This document shows positions 1-7,614 of a stretch of DNA of 36,445 nt, piece after piece. The translations under genes were made by a program, and so were the position numbers. Location: the NCBI GenBank assembly GCA_002724215.1, contig PBOD01000116.1, forward strand, positions 1 through 36,445. Reading direction: 5' to 3'. The DNA is from Gemmatimonadota bacterium (lineage in GTDB: Bacteria; Latescibacterota; UBA2968; UBA8231). The notes beneath the pieces are model-generated. The model saw nothing but the letters and a program-made list of their open reading frames with translations. It was not told the DNA's origin and ran no database searches. How positions within the stretch are numbered: position 1 is the stretch's first letter; the number at the start of each line of letters is the position of its first letter.

Positions 1-207
1 GACGATGTCGAGTTGCTCTTTTTCGATCATCTCGCGGTGGTTTTGGTACTGGACGACCTCTTCGTCTGGAAAACGCGTGCTGAACTCGTCGAGCATATTC
101 TGATCTAAGTCGCAGGCGGCGGCCAGGCGGGCTTTGTCCGACCCGGTAATGCCAGTGGCGTGTTGGACGCCAATGCCGCGGCAGCCGATGACTCCGGCTT
201 TATACAT
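1..207 (-). CDS. Gfo/Idh/MocA-family oxidoreductase, N-terminal part (runs off the window)
   Basis: The 69 visible codons start MYKAGVIGCRGIGVQHATG, a beta strand followed by a Gly-rich turn (GCRGIG, about residues 8-13) as in NAD(P)-binding Rossmann folds. An acidic residue ends the second strand (AACDLD, about 31-36), as in Gfo/Idh/MocA dehydrogenases that oxidise or reduce sugars and cyclitols. The catalytic EKP motif would lie beyond the window edge, so substrate and cofactor choice cannot be judged. A good ribosome-binding site (GAGGAGT) sits about 7 nt before the ATG, and only 6 nt separate the gene from the stop codon of the upstream PLP lyase, so the two are probably co-transcribed. 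The fold assignment is fairly sure; the function is not. Confidence 0.8.
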   Translation of the reverse strand, partial: MYKAGVIGCRGIGVQHATGITGSDKARLAAACDLDQNMLDEFSTRFPDEEVVQYQNHREMIEKEQLDIV

Positions 208-213
208 GGTTTC

Positions 214-1182
214 TTACTCCTCGTGGGTGATGCGACGGCGCAGGCCATCGTCGATATTGGCACCGGTGGCCACCAGACACAGGGGGCCCTCGAGCGTCGG
301 GCGCAATTTTAGGGCGGCTGCCAGCGGTGCGCAACCGGCGGGTTCGGGTAGATAATTGGCATGGTGGTGGAAGTGGCGCATGGCGTCTTCGATATCGCCT
401 TCGTCCACCAGCGCCATCTCGTCTACTACTTCGAGCATTAGTTCAACGGCTTGCGGCACCGCCACGCGCACGGCCATGCCCGAGGCGAAGGTGGCACAGG
501 CCTCGGTATCGATCGGCGCACCTGCGGCAAACGACAGCGCCATGCAGGGTGCGGCGGCGGACTGTACGCCGACGAGGCGCACAGCGGGATTGTGGCGCTT
601 GAGCGCGGTGCCGAGGCCGCCGATGAGCGCGCCATTGCCGACCGGCACCACTACGGTCGCGACCTCGGGCAGGGCGCGGGCGATCTCGGCGCCGATGGTG
701 GAGGTGCCGGCGACGATCTGGGGATTCGAGCCGTCCTCGACGAAGACGGTTCCCGCGGGCAGGCGCTCGGTGAGCATGATTTCCTTGGTCGCGTCGAGAT
801 CGCTGCCCAGATACTGCAATTGGGCGCCGAAGCGGCGGATGAGCGCGACCTTGCTCTCGTCGCAGCCCTCGGGCACGCCAACGGTGAGCGGCAGGCCGAG
901 CTTGTCGCAGGCGTAGGCCATGGCGGCGCCGTGGTTACCGGTCGAGGCGGTGAGCACACAGCGGGTCTTACCGCCGCCGACGAGGTGATCGACCAGGGTC
1001 AGCGCGCCGCGGATTTTGAAGGAGCGGACGGGGTTGTGGAATTCGCACTGGACGTGCGTTTCGACGCCGAGCAGTGCGCCCAGGCCGTCGGCGCGGACCA
1101 GCGGTGCCGGGGTCAGATGGCGGGAGAGTAGCGCGGCAGCCTCGCGGCTGGTTTGCGCGGTGGGCTGAAGGATGGGGGGCAT
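214..1182 (-). CDS. PLP-dependent threonine/serine dehydratase-like lyase (fold type II)
   Basis: This 322-residue protein has the layout of the threonine dehydratase / hydroxyaspartate ammonia-lyase family. The PLP-binding lysine is in SFKIRGA (K56), the substrate loop is TASTGNHG (about 78-85), and the phosphate-binding Gly-rich loop is PVGNGALIGG (180-189). There is no C-terminal ACT-type regulatory domain, so it is a catabolic-length enzyme. The expected reaction is removal of ammonia from a beta-hydroxy amino acid to give a 2-oxo acid; the actual substrate is not evident. It is the first gene of a minus-strand pair with the Gfo/Idh gene. The 98-bp gap upstream is shared with a divergent gene. 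Confidence 0.88.
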   Translation of the reverse strand: MPPILQPTAQTSREAAALLSRHLTPAPLVRADGLGALLGVETHVQCEFHNPVRSFKIRGALTLVDHLVGGGKTRCVLTASTGNHGAAMAYACDKLGLPLTVGVPEGCDESKVALIRRFGAQLQYLGSDLDATKEIMLTERLPAGTVFVEDGSNPQIVAGTSTIGAEIARALPEVATVVVPVGNGALIGGLGTALKRHNPAVRLVGVQSAAAPCMALSFAAGAPIDTEACATFASGMAVRVAVPQAVELMLEVVDEMALVDEGDIEDAMRHFHHHANYLPEPAGCAPLAAALKLRPTLEGPLCLVATGANIDDGLRRRITHEE

Positions 1183-1189
1183 AGGCTCT

Positions 1190-1217
1190 TTGTGGCTGGA
1201 ACCGCTTTTGCTATACT
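1190..1217 (+). promoter_or_regulatory. Candidate sigma70-type promoter for the 1281-4456 operon
   Basis: TTGTGG (1190-1195) and TATACT (1212-1217) are separated by 16 bp, and a TGC just before the -10 box resembles an extended -10 element. It lies in the divergent gap between the PLP lyase and the plus-strand operon, 63 bp before the ATG. The -35 box matches only in part, so this is a moderate call. Confidence 0.35.
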
Positions 1218-1280
1218 ACAATTCGCGCGCTAAGATGTAGACAATCAGCGGCCGGGGCAAGCCCCCGCAAGGAGCGTGAC

Positions 1281-2129
1281 ATGATCAATTTTTCCCGTTC
1301 TTCATTCACCTGGCAAAGCCATCCCTGGCAAGCAGATCCGCACTACAAATGGGCCGGCGGCTTTGTTGGCACCGCTGGCCAGTCCTATCACGTGCGCTTC
1401 ACCCTGGAGGCGCGCTGCGTCTTGCGCGATGCCGCGGGGGCAGAACTGGCCGAGTTGTTTTTGGGCGCGCCCTGTCGCAGCGAATACACCATCGCCAGTG
1501 AGAATCTGTTCCAGATCCCCAGCGGCGAGTGGCGTATGCCCTTCAGACGGCATTCGATACCGGTCATCGCGGGCAAAGCCAGCCACGAGGTCGAGGATGT
1601 ACGGGCTCGGCCGCTGGCGGGCGCTTACCAGGATTACAAAATAGATATCCGCACCTGTGCGGATGCGACCGCGCTGACGGAGGTCGGCGCTATCGTCGCA
1701 TCGACCCTGGCCGGCGACGCGCAAAACGCCCGCTCTATCTACCGCGACGAAGCGACCGGCATTGAGGTCGAACTCGAATATCCGGTCAATGTCATGAATC
1801 TCAACGCCGCCGACGGCGAGTTTCAGGTCTGCACTGGGCCGGTTTTGTTGCCGGATATGGCGACCTGGGATGGCCGGGACGTACACCGGGTTTTCGTCGC
1901 CCACGCGGCGTTTTCGCGCTTCGATCGGGTGGAGTTTATTCTCCGGCGCCCGGTCGCGGCAGCGGCCGAGGAGCGGGCATGGCTGGACCAGCCCCGGGGG
2001 CGCGACCGCCTGGAACTTATCGACCCGGACGATCCGCCGCCCGGTTATCCGCCCGCCCGGCCGCAGCCGCTGGTCTACAGCGAGACCTGGGATTTGCCAG
2101 CGCAAAACGCCGTGCTGCGGGTGGATTGA
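1281..2129 (+). CDS. Conserved-looking protein of unknown function, 282 aa
   Basis: I do not recognise this family. The ATG follows a strong ribosome-binding site (AAGGAG, 1269-1274). The protein has no signal peptide and no membrane segment. It is rich in short beta-strand-like stretches and aromatic residues, and ends in a Pro-rich stretch (DPDDPPPGYPPARPQP, about 249-264), suggesting a soluble beta-rich protein. It heads an operon with a beta-propeller glycosidase-like protein and an amidase, so a role in handling a carbohydrate-linked substrate is possible but only inferred from context. Codon use matches its neighbours, and an antisense reading frame over it shows no family motif. Confidence 0.7.
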   Translation: MINFSRSSFTWQSHPWQADPHYKWAGGFVGTAGQSYHVRFTLEARCVLRDAAGAELAELFLGAPCRSEYTIASENLFQIPSGEWRMPFRRHSIPVIAGKASHEVEDVRARPLAGAYQDYKIDIRTCADATALTEVGAIVASTLAGDAQNARSIYRDEATGIEVELEYPVNVMNLNAADGEFQVCTGPVLLPDMATWDGRDVHRVFVAHAAFSRFDRVEFILRRPVAAAAEERAWLDQPRGRDRLELIDPDDPPPGYPPARPQPLVYSETWDLPAQNAVLRVD

Positions 2130-2186
2130 GCGCCATGTACCGCAGTACCTGGTGGAATGGGATTTTACCGTTGAGAGGAGGGGGGA

Positions 2187-3647
2187 ATGTTGGACATAGG
2201 GGATAGAAAACAGTTATTCTTCGACGATTTGTTCTTCGCCGAAAGTGAGGGAATAGAATTGGTGATGGGGACGCCGGTGCAGCATCCCAAGCCGGTGTTG
2301 GTGCCGGACAAGCCGTGGGAAGAGCGGGGGATCGGCGCGTACAATACGGTGTGGCGGGAGGCGGACGGGCGCTGGCGGCTGTGGTATGACGCATCGTTTT
2401 TGCCGGGGTTGGTTGAGGGGGCGCGGCGGCTGGGTTATGCGGAGTCGGCGGATGGGTTGCACTGGGAGAAACCGGAGTTGGGGCTGGTCGAGTTTCAGGG
2501 CAGCAAGGCCAACAATATTGTTGCGCCGCACCACGAGCGCGAGAGTTTGCAGGGGGCGACGGTCTTTCGCGACGAGCGGGCGCCGGCGGCGGAGCGCTAT
2601 AAGTTGTGGACCAAATTTCGGCCGACCGACGCCGATCACGCAAAGGGCAGCCAGCCGGGGCTGTGGGCGATGTATTCGCCAGATGGGATTGAATGGTCAT
2701 ACTATGCCGACCAGCCGAACCCGCCGGATACGATGTGCGACACGCAGAATATGTTCTGGTGGGACGACCGGCTGGAATTGTACGTGGGTTACGCGCGGGT
2801 GCGGGAGACGCAGTATTTGTCGGAGGCATCGGAGGGGCGGGAGGGGTCTTATCGCTGCGTCGGGCGGCTGACCTCACCCGATTGCAAAGAGTGGTCGGAG
2901 CAACAGATCGTCTTCGTGGCAGATGCCGAAGACCTGGCTATTCCGGTGCCCTTTCAGCGCGACGACCCGCGGCCCAATATCGATTTTTACACCAGTTGTG
3001 CCACCAAGTACTACGCGGCGCAGGACGCCTATTTCATGTTGCCGGCGGCCTATTACCACTGGGGCGAGGACGACTTTCCGGCGACGATGGACGTACAGTT
3101 GCTGACCAGCCGCGACGGAATCGCGTGGCGGCGTCAGGGCGGTCGCAGGGCTTTTCTGCGCCAGGGCTTCGACGACACCGCGCTGAGCGGGATGTTGTTC
3201 GCCAATCCGTGGTTTATTCCGGTCGGCGACGAGTTGTGGCTCTACTACAACGGCACGGCGCGCAAACACGGGCCCGGCGACGATGTCGAGCGCGAGCGGC
3301 GCAGTGGGATATTCCGCGCCAGCCTGCGGCTTGACGGCTTCGTGGCGGTGGAGGCAGACTATGGGGGCGGGTCGTTCACCACGCCGCCTCTGCGTTTTGC
3401 CGGCGAGCGGATGGAGGTGAATTTTGATGGTGGCGCGGGTGGGTGGTTGCGGGTTGCAGTGCTGGATGAAGGAGGCGCGCCGATTGCCGGCTACGGGCGG
3501 GAGGAAGCCGGGGTGGTGATGGGCAATGGGACCGCTAAAGAGGTCCGCTGGCAAGAGCCGATCGGCGCGCTGGCGGGGCGGGCGGTGCGCTTGCGCTTTG
3601 AGATGCGCGATTGCCGGCTTTACGCGATGCAGTTCACCGGGGTTTAG
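2187..3647 (+). CDS. Glycoside-hydrolase-like five-bladed beta-propeller protein, 486 aa
   Basis: The N-terminal two thirds carries repeated blade patterns seen in GH32/GH43/GH62-like propellers: RLWYDASF (about 69-76), YNTVWREADGRW earlier, SPDGIEWSYYAD (about 164-175), LTSPDCKEWS and LTSRDGIAWRR. The repeated S-x-D-G-x-x-W units are typical blade turns. The last ~100 residues look like a beta-sandwich appendage. No signal peptide is visible, so it is probably cytoplasmic or exported unconventionally. The opening (DRKQLFFDDLFF) is a start often seen in uncharacterised glycosidase-like proteins of planctomycete-type genomes. The ATG has a purine-rich Shine-Dalgarno (GAGGAGG). Which glycosidic bond it acts on, if any, cannot be told. 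Confidence 0.75.
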   Translation: MLDIGDRKQLFFDDLFFAESEGIELVMGTPVQHPKPVLVPDKPWEERGIGAYNTVWREADGRWRLWYDASFLPGLVEGARRLGYAESADGLHWEKPELGLVEFQGSKANNIVAPHHERESLQGATVFRDERAPAAERYKLWTKFRPTDADHAKGSQPGLWAMYSPDGIEWSYYADQPNPPDTMCDTQNMFWWDDRLELYVGYARVRETQYLSEASEGREGSYRCVGRLTSPDCKEWSEQQIVFVADAEDLAIPVPFQRDDPRPNIDFYTSCATKYYAAQDAYFMLPAAYYHWGEDDFPATMDVQLLTSRDGIAWRRQGGRRAFLRQGFDDTALSGMLFANPWFIPVGDELWLYYNGTARKHGPGDDVERERRSGIFRASLRLDGFVAVEADYGGGSFTTPPLRFAGERMEVNFDGGAGGWLRVAVLDEGGAPIAGYGREEAGVVMGNGTAKEVRWQEPIGALAGRAVRLRFEMRDCRLYAMQFTGV

Positions 3648-3658
3648 GAGGGTTTGCG

Positions 3659-4456
3659 ATGGCTAAGCTGCGCGTCGCCACGGCACAATTTCCGGTTGCA
3701 GCTTCAATTGCGCGCAACCTGCGCTATATGGCGGATCTCATTTGCCAGGCCAAGGAGCAAAAGGCCGATGTGGTGCATTTTCCCGAGACCTGCCTGGGCG
3801 GCTATGCCGGCTGCGAGTTTAAAAGCTGGGATGGCTACGACTGGGACGAATTACAGGCTGCCGACGATGAATTGCAGCGGCTGGCCGGAAAATTGCGCAT
3901 CGCGCTGGTATACGGCACCAACCACCGCATCTCGGCCGGCGATGTGCGCAACGCGCTGTTTTACGTTGCGACAGCGGGTCAGCGCGAGGGGCGCTACGAC
4001 AAGCGCTTTTGCACCACGGGGGATCTCGAGTACTATCGGGCGGGCCAGCGCTTCGTCACCTTTGAACTCAAAGGCTTTACTTGCGGCTTGCTGATTTGTC
4101 ACGACATGCGCTATCCCGAGCTCTACCGCGCCTACAAAAAGCGCGGCGTGCAGGTGTTGTTCCAGTCGTTCTACAACGCCCGGGGGCAAGGGCCGAATAT
4201 TCACACTGAGATCGTACGGCCCTCGCTGCAGACCCACGCGGCGGAAAATTACTTCTATATCAGTGCTCCCAACGCCTCCGGGCATTACCAGAGCTGGCCC
4301 AGCACCTTTGTCCTGCCGGATGGGCGGATCGGCGCGTCTTGTCGCCAGCACCGGGCGGGACTGGTGGTCAACGAGATCGATGCGCGGGACAAATTTTACG
4401 ACGCGTCTGCAGCCTTCCGCGCGCGGGCCATGAGGGGGGTGCTGTACAGCGGGTAG
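3659..4456 (+). CDS. Carbon-nitrogen hydrolase (nitrilase superfamily amidase)
   Basis: This 265-residue protein has the full Glu-Lys-Cys triad of the nitrilase/amidase superfamily: E43 in FPETCLGGY, K115 in YDKRF and C147 in LLICHDMRYPE. Such enzymes hydrolyse non-peptide C-N bonds (amides, carbamoyl groups, nitriles). The start chosen is the ATG at 3659, preceded by AGGAGG overlapping the stop of the previous gene (3645-3647). An earlier in-frame ATG at 3611 would lie inside that gene and lacks such a site. It is the third gene of the 1281-4456 operon, with 11 nt between it and the propeller gene, so an amide or N-acyl sugar substrate is possible. The substrate is not predictable from sequence alone. 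Confidence 0.88.
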   Translation: MAKLRVATAQFPVAASIARNLRYMADLICQAKEQKADVVHFPETCLGGYAGCEFKSWDGYDWDELQAADDELQRLAGKLRIALVYGTNHRISAGDVRNALFYVATAGQREGRYDKRFCTTGDLEYYRAGQRFVTFELKGFTCGLLICHDMRYPELYRAYKKRGVQVLFQSFYNARGQGPNIHTEIVRPSLQTHAAENYFYISAPNASGHYQSWPSTFVLPDGRIGASCRQHRAGLVVNEIDARDKFYDASAAFRARAMRGVLYSG

Positions 4457-4525
4457 GTGCGACCTGGTTCACTCGGCGTCGCAGCGGTCGCAATACGGAA
4501 TTCAGATTGTCGCAGGCGATGCCGC

Positions 4526-4546
4526 CCACCCGCTGCCAGCGGGTGG
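4526..4546. terminator. Perfect hairpin in the convergent gap
   Basis: CCACCCGCT and AGCGGGTGG form a 9-bp perfect stem around a 3-nt loop, between the ends of two convergent genes (amidase, MR/MLE). There is no T-tract immediately after it on either strand, although a short TTTT occurs about 20 nt downstream on plus. It may act as a terminator or 3'-end stabiliser for either transcript. Confidence 0.4.
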
Positions 4547-4603
4547 TGCAGGGCTGTGTGATATTTTGCTCGGTGCGCACAGAGGCGATCACTCTCCATG
4601 CTG

Positions 4604-5827
4604 CTATTCGATAAATGGGCCTTCCTCTTTGAGCCGCTTTAGCACGCGCGCGTATTCCTCCGAGCCGTCGTCGATCCAGTACTCGTGTTGGATCCCCGCC
4701 AGTCTTCCCTCCTCGGTGCCAGTCATGCGATCGACGTCGGGTTTGCCCAATGAATAGCCCTTGTGGCCGCCGGCGAAGTGCAAAACGCCAATATAGTCGT
4801 AGGCGGGCAGGTGGGCGCGTTCGGCGGCGGCGGCGAGCGCCTGCTCGTCGATTGTAACGCCCAAGCCCGGTTCCTCGGGCACCGGCGACAGGCCCTCGAC
4901 TACCGGCAGTTTTTCGGTGGTGATATCCGATTCGAACTGGTCGTCGAGATTGATGGTGTGGCACGAGGCGGTGGGCAGCACGGCGGCCTGGTGCATGGTG
5001 AAGGCCTTCATCAGGGTATTGCCGCACTGCTGGATCAGGCACTGGATATTGGCCTTGCCGTAGGCGAAGCCCGAGAGCATGGTATTGCCGATGCTGCCGC
5101 CGATCATGTAGATGTCGGCGACGCCGCGGATGACCTCCTGGATGCCCCCCAGTTGCGGTACGTGCATGATGAGCGGCACTTTGACCTTTTCGCGCAGCGC
5201 GCGCCAGCCGTCGATGTCGGACCAGACCACGGGATCTTCGATAAAGCCGACGATGGGCGATTTTTCGAGCTCGGCGACGATGGGCAGGACGGTGCCGAGG
5301 GTGCGGTTGTGGTTGAGGTCCCAGTGCAGCTTAAAGCCGGGCGGAGCGACTTTTTCGGCGGCCCGTGTCTGCTCGATGACATCGTAGCGGGCGTCGGAAT
5401 GCATCTTGAAGACGCGATAGCCCTGGTCGACGGCGCGCTGCACCTCGGCGGCGAAGACGTCGGGCGGGCAGGGCCGGGTCCAGGCGGCGACCGGCACGCG
5501 GTCTCTGATCTTCTGGCCGAAGAGTTTGTAGCAAGGCACGCCGAGGTGTTTGCCCATCAGGTCGTAGAGCGCCATTCCCAGGGCCAGGTGGTAGTCGTTG
5601 AGCAGGTGGTCGAAGGGGCTGGTGCCGATCAGCGCGTCGATCTGGGTCTGCGGGGCCGGATTGGGGTTGTCTTCGTAGTTACCGTAGCCGACGAGGCCGT
5701 TATCAGCGGTGACTTTGGTGACCAGGTGCTGGTCCATGTCGTACATGCGCATGCGGCCGGCGTGGTCGTCGTAGCGCCTGGCGAAGGGCATGGCGATGGG
5801 GATTTGTTCGATGGCGGCGATTTTCAT
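4604..5827 (-). CDS. Divergent mandelate racemase/muconate lactonizing (enolase-superfamily) protein
   Basis: This 407-residue protein has the capping domain and barrel of the MR/MLE family. Seen motifs are FKMHSD (K141, with His143 where the second Lys of KxK normally sits), LHWDLN (D170, first metal ligand) and FIEDP (E197, second metal ligand). The third ligand, normally a Glu 26 residues after E197, aligns with V223 in PLIMHVPQ, and the C-terminal Asp/His catalytic residues are not recognisable. Family members are sugar-acid dehydratases or racemases; this one may have an altered metal site or be non-catalytic. The start MKIAAIEQI is chosen for its GGGAG site about 10 nt upstream rather than an ATG 13 codons earlier. 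It is divergent from the amidase operon, with back-to-back promoters. Confidence 0.82.
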   Translation of the reverse strand: MKIAAIEQIPIAMPFARRYDDHAGRMRMYDMDQHLVTKVTADNGLVGYGNYEDNPNPAPQTQIDALIGTSPFDHLLNDYHLALGMALYDLMGKHLGVPCYKLFGQKIRDRVPVAAWTRPCPPDVFAAEVQRAVDQGYRVFKMHSDARYDVIEQTRAAEKVAPPGFKLHWDLNHNRTLGTVLPIVAELEKSPIVGFIEDPVVWSDIDGWRALREKVKVPLIMHVPQLGGIQEVIRGVADIYMIGGSIGNTMLSGFAYGKANIQCLIQQCGNTLMKAFTMHQAAVLPTASCHTINLDDQFESDITTEKLPVVEGLSPVPEEPGLGVTIDEQALAAAAERAHLPAYDYIGVLHFAGGHKGYSLGKPDVDRMTGTEEGRLAGIQHEYWIDDGSEEYARVLKRLKEEGPFIE

Positions 5828-5866
5828 CTGGGCGCTCCCGATATATGGTTTTGGCAAATGGGCCAC

Positions 5867-5895
5867 AATATTTCAAAACGGGATGCGACTGTCAA
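5867..5895 (-). promoter_or_regulatory. Candidate promoter for the minus-strand MR/MLE gene
   Basis: On the minus strand a perfect -35 TTGACA (5895-5890) is followed after 17 bp by AATATT (5872-5867), or after 19 bp by TATTGT. The start codon is 40 bp further on. Its -35 lies 2 bp from the -35 of the divergent promoter. Confidence 0.5.
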
Positions 5896-5897
5896 GA

Positions 5898-5926
5898 TTG
5901 ACCGTGGGCTTCGGGCAGGGTATCTT
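5898..5926 (+). promoter_or_regulatory. Candidate promoter for the 5952-9439 operon
   Basis: TTGACC (5898-5903), a 17-bp spacer and TATCTT (5921-5926) make a good sigma70-type promoter, ending 25 bp before the ATG at 5952. Together with the opposing -35 it forms the inverted repeat GTCAA-GA-TTGAC (5891-5902), which could also bind a dimeric regulator. Confidence 0.5.
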
Positions 5927-5951
5927 GGGGCCGATTTCGAGGAGAAAGGTC

Positions 5952-6791
5952 ATGTTCGAAAAAATTGCTGTCGCGGCGATATCCTTCGTTCCCGAGAAAT
6001 TCGCCCTCGACAAAAATGCCAACCGCCTGGAGGCGCAGTTCCGCAGGGCGGCCGCCCGCGGGGCGCAACTGGCGGTGGCGCCGGAGGGTGTTTTGGAAGG
6101 CTATGTGGTGATGGATATTATCGAGGGGCGGGTCGCGGCCGAGGAAATGCGCGCGGTGGCGGTGGCGACGCGCGGGGCGATGATGGACCGCTTTCGGGCG
6201 CTGGCGCGAGAGCTCAAAATGTGCCTGGCTTTCGGGTTGGCCGAAAAGATCGGGCGCGATCTCTACAACTGCGCCGTCTTTATCGACCACAATGGCAAAT
6301 TGTGCGGTAAATACCACAAGATGCAGCTTGCGGAGGGCTACCATCGGTCGTGGTGGTTCAATCGCCTGGGCAAGAACAGCCGCGCCTTCAACACGCCCTT
6401 CGGCCGCTGCGGCTTCCTCATTTGCAATGACCGCTGGAATCCCGATATCGCGCGGATTCCGGTGCTTGATGGGGCGCAGTATCTGCTGATTCCCTCCTAT
6501 GGCTCGCGCTCGAAATCGCAGGATGCGAATGTGCTGGCGCGGGCGCGCGAAAATGGCGTGGCCATCGTCGAAGCCAATGTGGGTGTGACGATGGCCGTCA
6601 GCAAGGGCGAAGTGGTGGCGCTGTCGCGCAAGGAGACGACCATTACCTATGCGTCGATTGAGATCCCGGCCGCCGCGTCGAGGGCCAATCGCGACCAGCA
6701 CGAGGGGCGCTTTCTCACATGGCGGCGTCGGGAGATGCGCGCACGCTACGAAAAAACCATGGCGCGGGTTAGCCGGAAAGGAAATAAATGA
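5952..6791 (+). CDS. Carbon-nitrogen hydrolase (nitrilase superfamily amidase), operon leader
   Basis: This 279-residue protein carries the Glu-Lys-Cys triad: E45 in APEGVLEGY, K123 in YHKMQL and C158 in LICNDRWNPD. The Cys-Asn-Asp-Arg context differs from the first amidase in the window (Cys-His-Asp-Met), so they are probably not recent duplicates and may act on different amides. The ATG at 5952 follows GAGGAGAAAG and a good promoter. The longer open frame upstream runs antisense over the MR/MLE start and is not used. Its stop overlaps the next start codon (ATGA), so translation of amidase and isomerase is coupled. A role in opening an amide or carbamoyl substrate before oxidation is an inference. 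Confidence 0.87.
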   Translation: MFEKIAVAAISFVPEKFALDKNANRLEAQFRRAAARGAQLAVAPEGVLEGYVVMDIIEGRVAAEEMRAVAVATRGAMMDRFRALARELKMCLAFGLAEKIGRDLYNCAVFIDHNGKLCGKYHKMQLAEGYHRSWWFNRLGKNSRAFNTPFGRCGFLICNDRWNPDIARIPVLDGAQYLLIPSYGSRSKSQDANVLARARENGVAIVEANVGVTMAVSKGEVVALSRKETTITYASIEIPAAASRANRDQHEGRFLTWRRREMRARYEKTMARVSRKGNK

Positions 6792-7612
6792 TGAGACTCG
6801 GTATATTCCACAAAGTCTTCGAGCGGCCGACGTTGGAGGAGAGTCTGGACGCGGTCCGCGACGCCGGCCTGACCGCGGTGCAACTCGATCTGACGGCGGC
6901 GGGCCTCGACCCGGCGGAATTGTCCGATGAGGACTGCGCGCGGATAAGAGAGGCGCACGAGTCGCGCGGGATCGCGGTGGCGGCACTGTCGGGCACTTTC
7001 AATATCATCGATCCCGACCTCGAGCAGCGTCACACCCGCATGGAGTGGCTCGACGCGCTGGCGGCGGTCTGTGCGCCGATCGGCAGCGAATTGATCACCT
7101 TCTGCACCGGCACCCGCGATCCCGATTCGGAGTGGGCCTACCACCCTGAAAACGAGTCGCCCGAGGCCTGGGCCGACATGCTGGTGGCGATGGAGGAGTC
7201 GGTGGAGATCGCCGAGGCGCGGGGGGTGACGCTGGTCTTCGAGCCGGAGGTCAACAACGTGGTCGATTCGGCGGTCAAGGCGCGGCAATTACTCGACGAG
7301 GTGCCCTCCGAGCATTTGCAGGTGGTCATCGATGGGGCCAACCTCTTCCACGAGGGCGAGTTGCCGCAGATGCAGGAGATCCTCGACGAGGCTTTCGACC
7401 TGCTCGGCGACGATATTCGCCTGGCCCACGCCAAAGATCTCGAAAAGGACGGCGACGCCGGGCACCAGGCGGCGGGGACCGGGGTACTAGACTACGACCA
7501 CTATCTGGCGCTGTTGCGGCAGAGCGGATTCGACGGCGCGCTGATTCTGCATAGCCTGGAAGAGGGCCAGGTGGCCGATTCGGCGGCTTTTGTACGCGAA
7601 AGGATGCAATAA
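6788..7612 (+). CDS. Sugar phosphate isomerase/epimerase-type TIM-barrel protein
   Basis: This 274-residue protein matches the AP-endonuclease-2/xylose-isomerase-like barrel family. The four metal ligands are visible: E152 in VFEPE, D182 in VIDGANLF, H214 in RLAHAKD and E258 in LILHSLEEG. Many members isomerise or epimerise keto-sugars or inosose derivatives. It overlaps the amidase gene by 4 bp, with a second ATG directly after the first, and is followed after 2 nt by a Gfo/Idh oxidoreductase. This pairing is common in inositol and sugar catabolic loci. The exact substrate is unknown. Confidence 0.88.
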   Translation: MMRLGIFHKVFERPTLEESLDAVRDAGLTAVQLDLTAAGLDPAELSDEDCARIREAHESRGIAVAALSGTFNIIDPDLEQRHTRMEWLDALAAVCAPIGSELITFCTGTRDPDSEWAYHPENESPEAWADMLVAMEESVEIAEARGVTLVFEPEVNNVVDSAVKARQLLDEVPSEHLQVVIDGANLFHEGELPQMQEILDEAFDLLGDDIRLAHAKDLEKDGDAGHQAAGTGVLDYDHYLALLRQSGFDGALILHSLEEGQVADSAAFVRERMQ

Positions 7613-7614
7613 TC

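Noticed and set aside
4763-6310. A 515-codon open frame on plus
   Set aside because: It runs antisense over the MR/MLE gene, is Gly/Val/Asp-rich without any motif, and its end enters the amidase gene out of frame. It is a shadow caused by high G+C.
5892-6986. A 364-codon open frame on minus
   Set aside because: Antisense to the amidase and isomerase, which have complete catalytic motifs; the frame itself has none.
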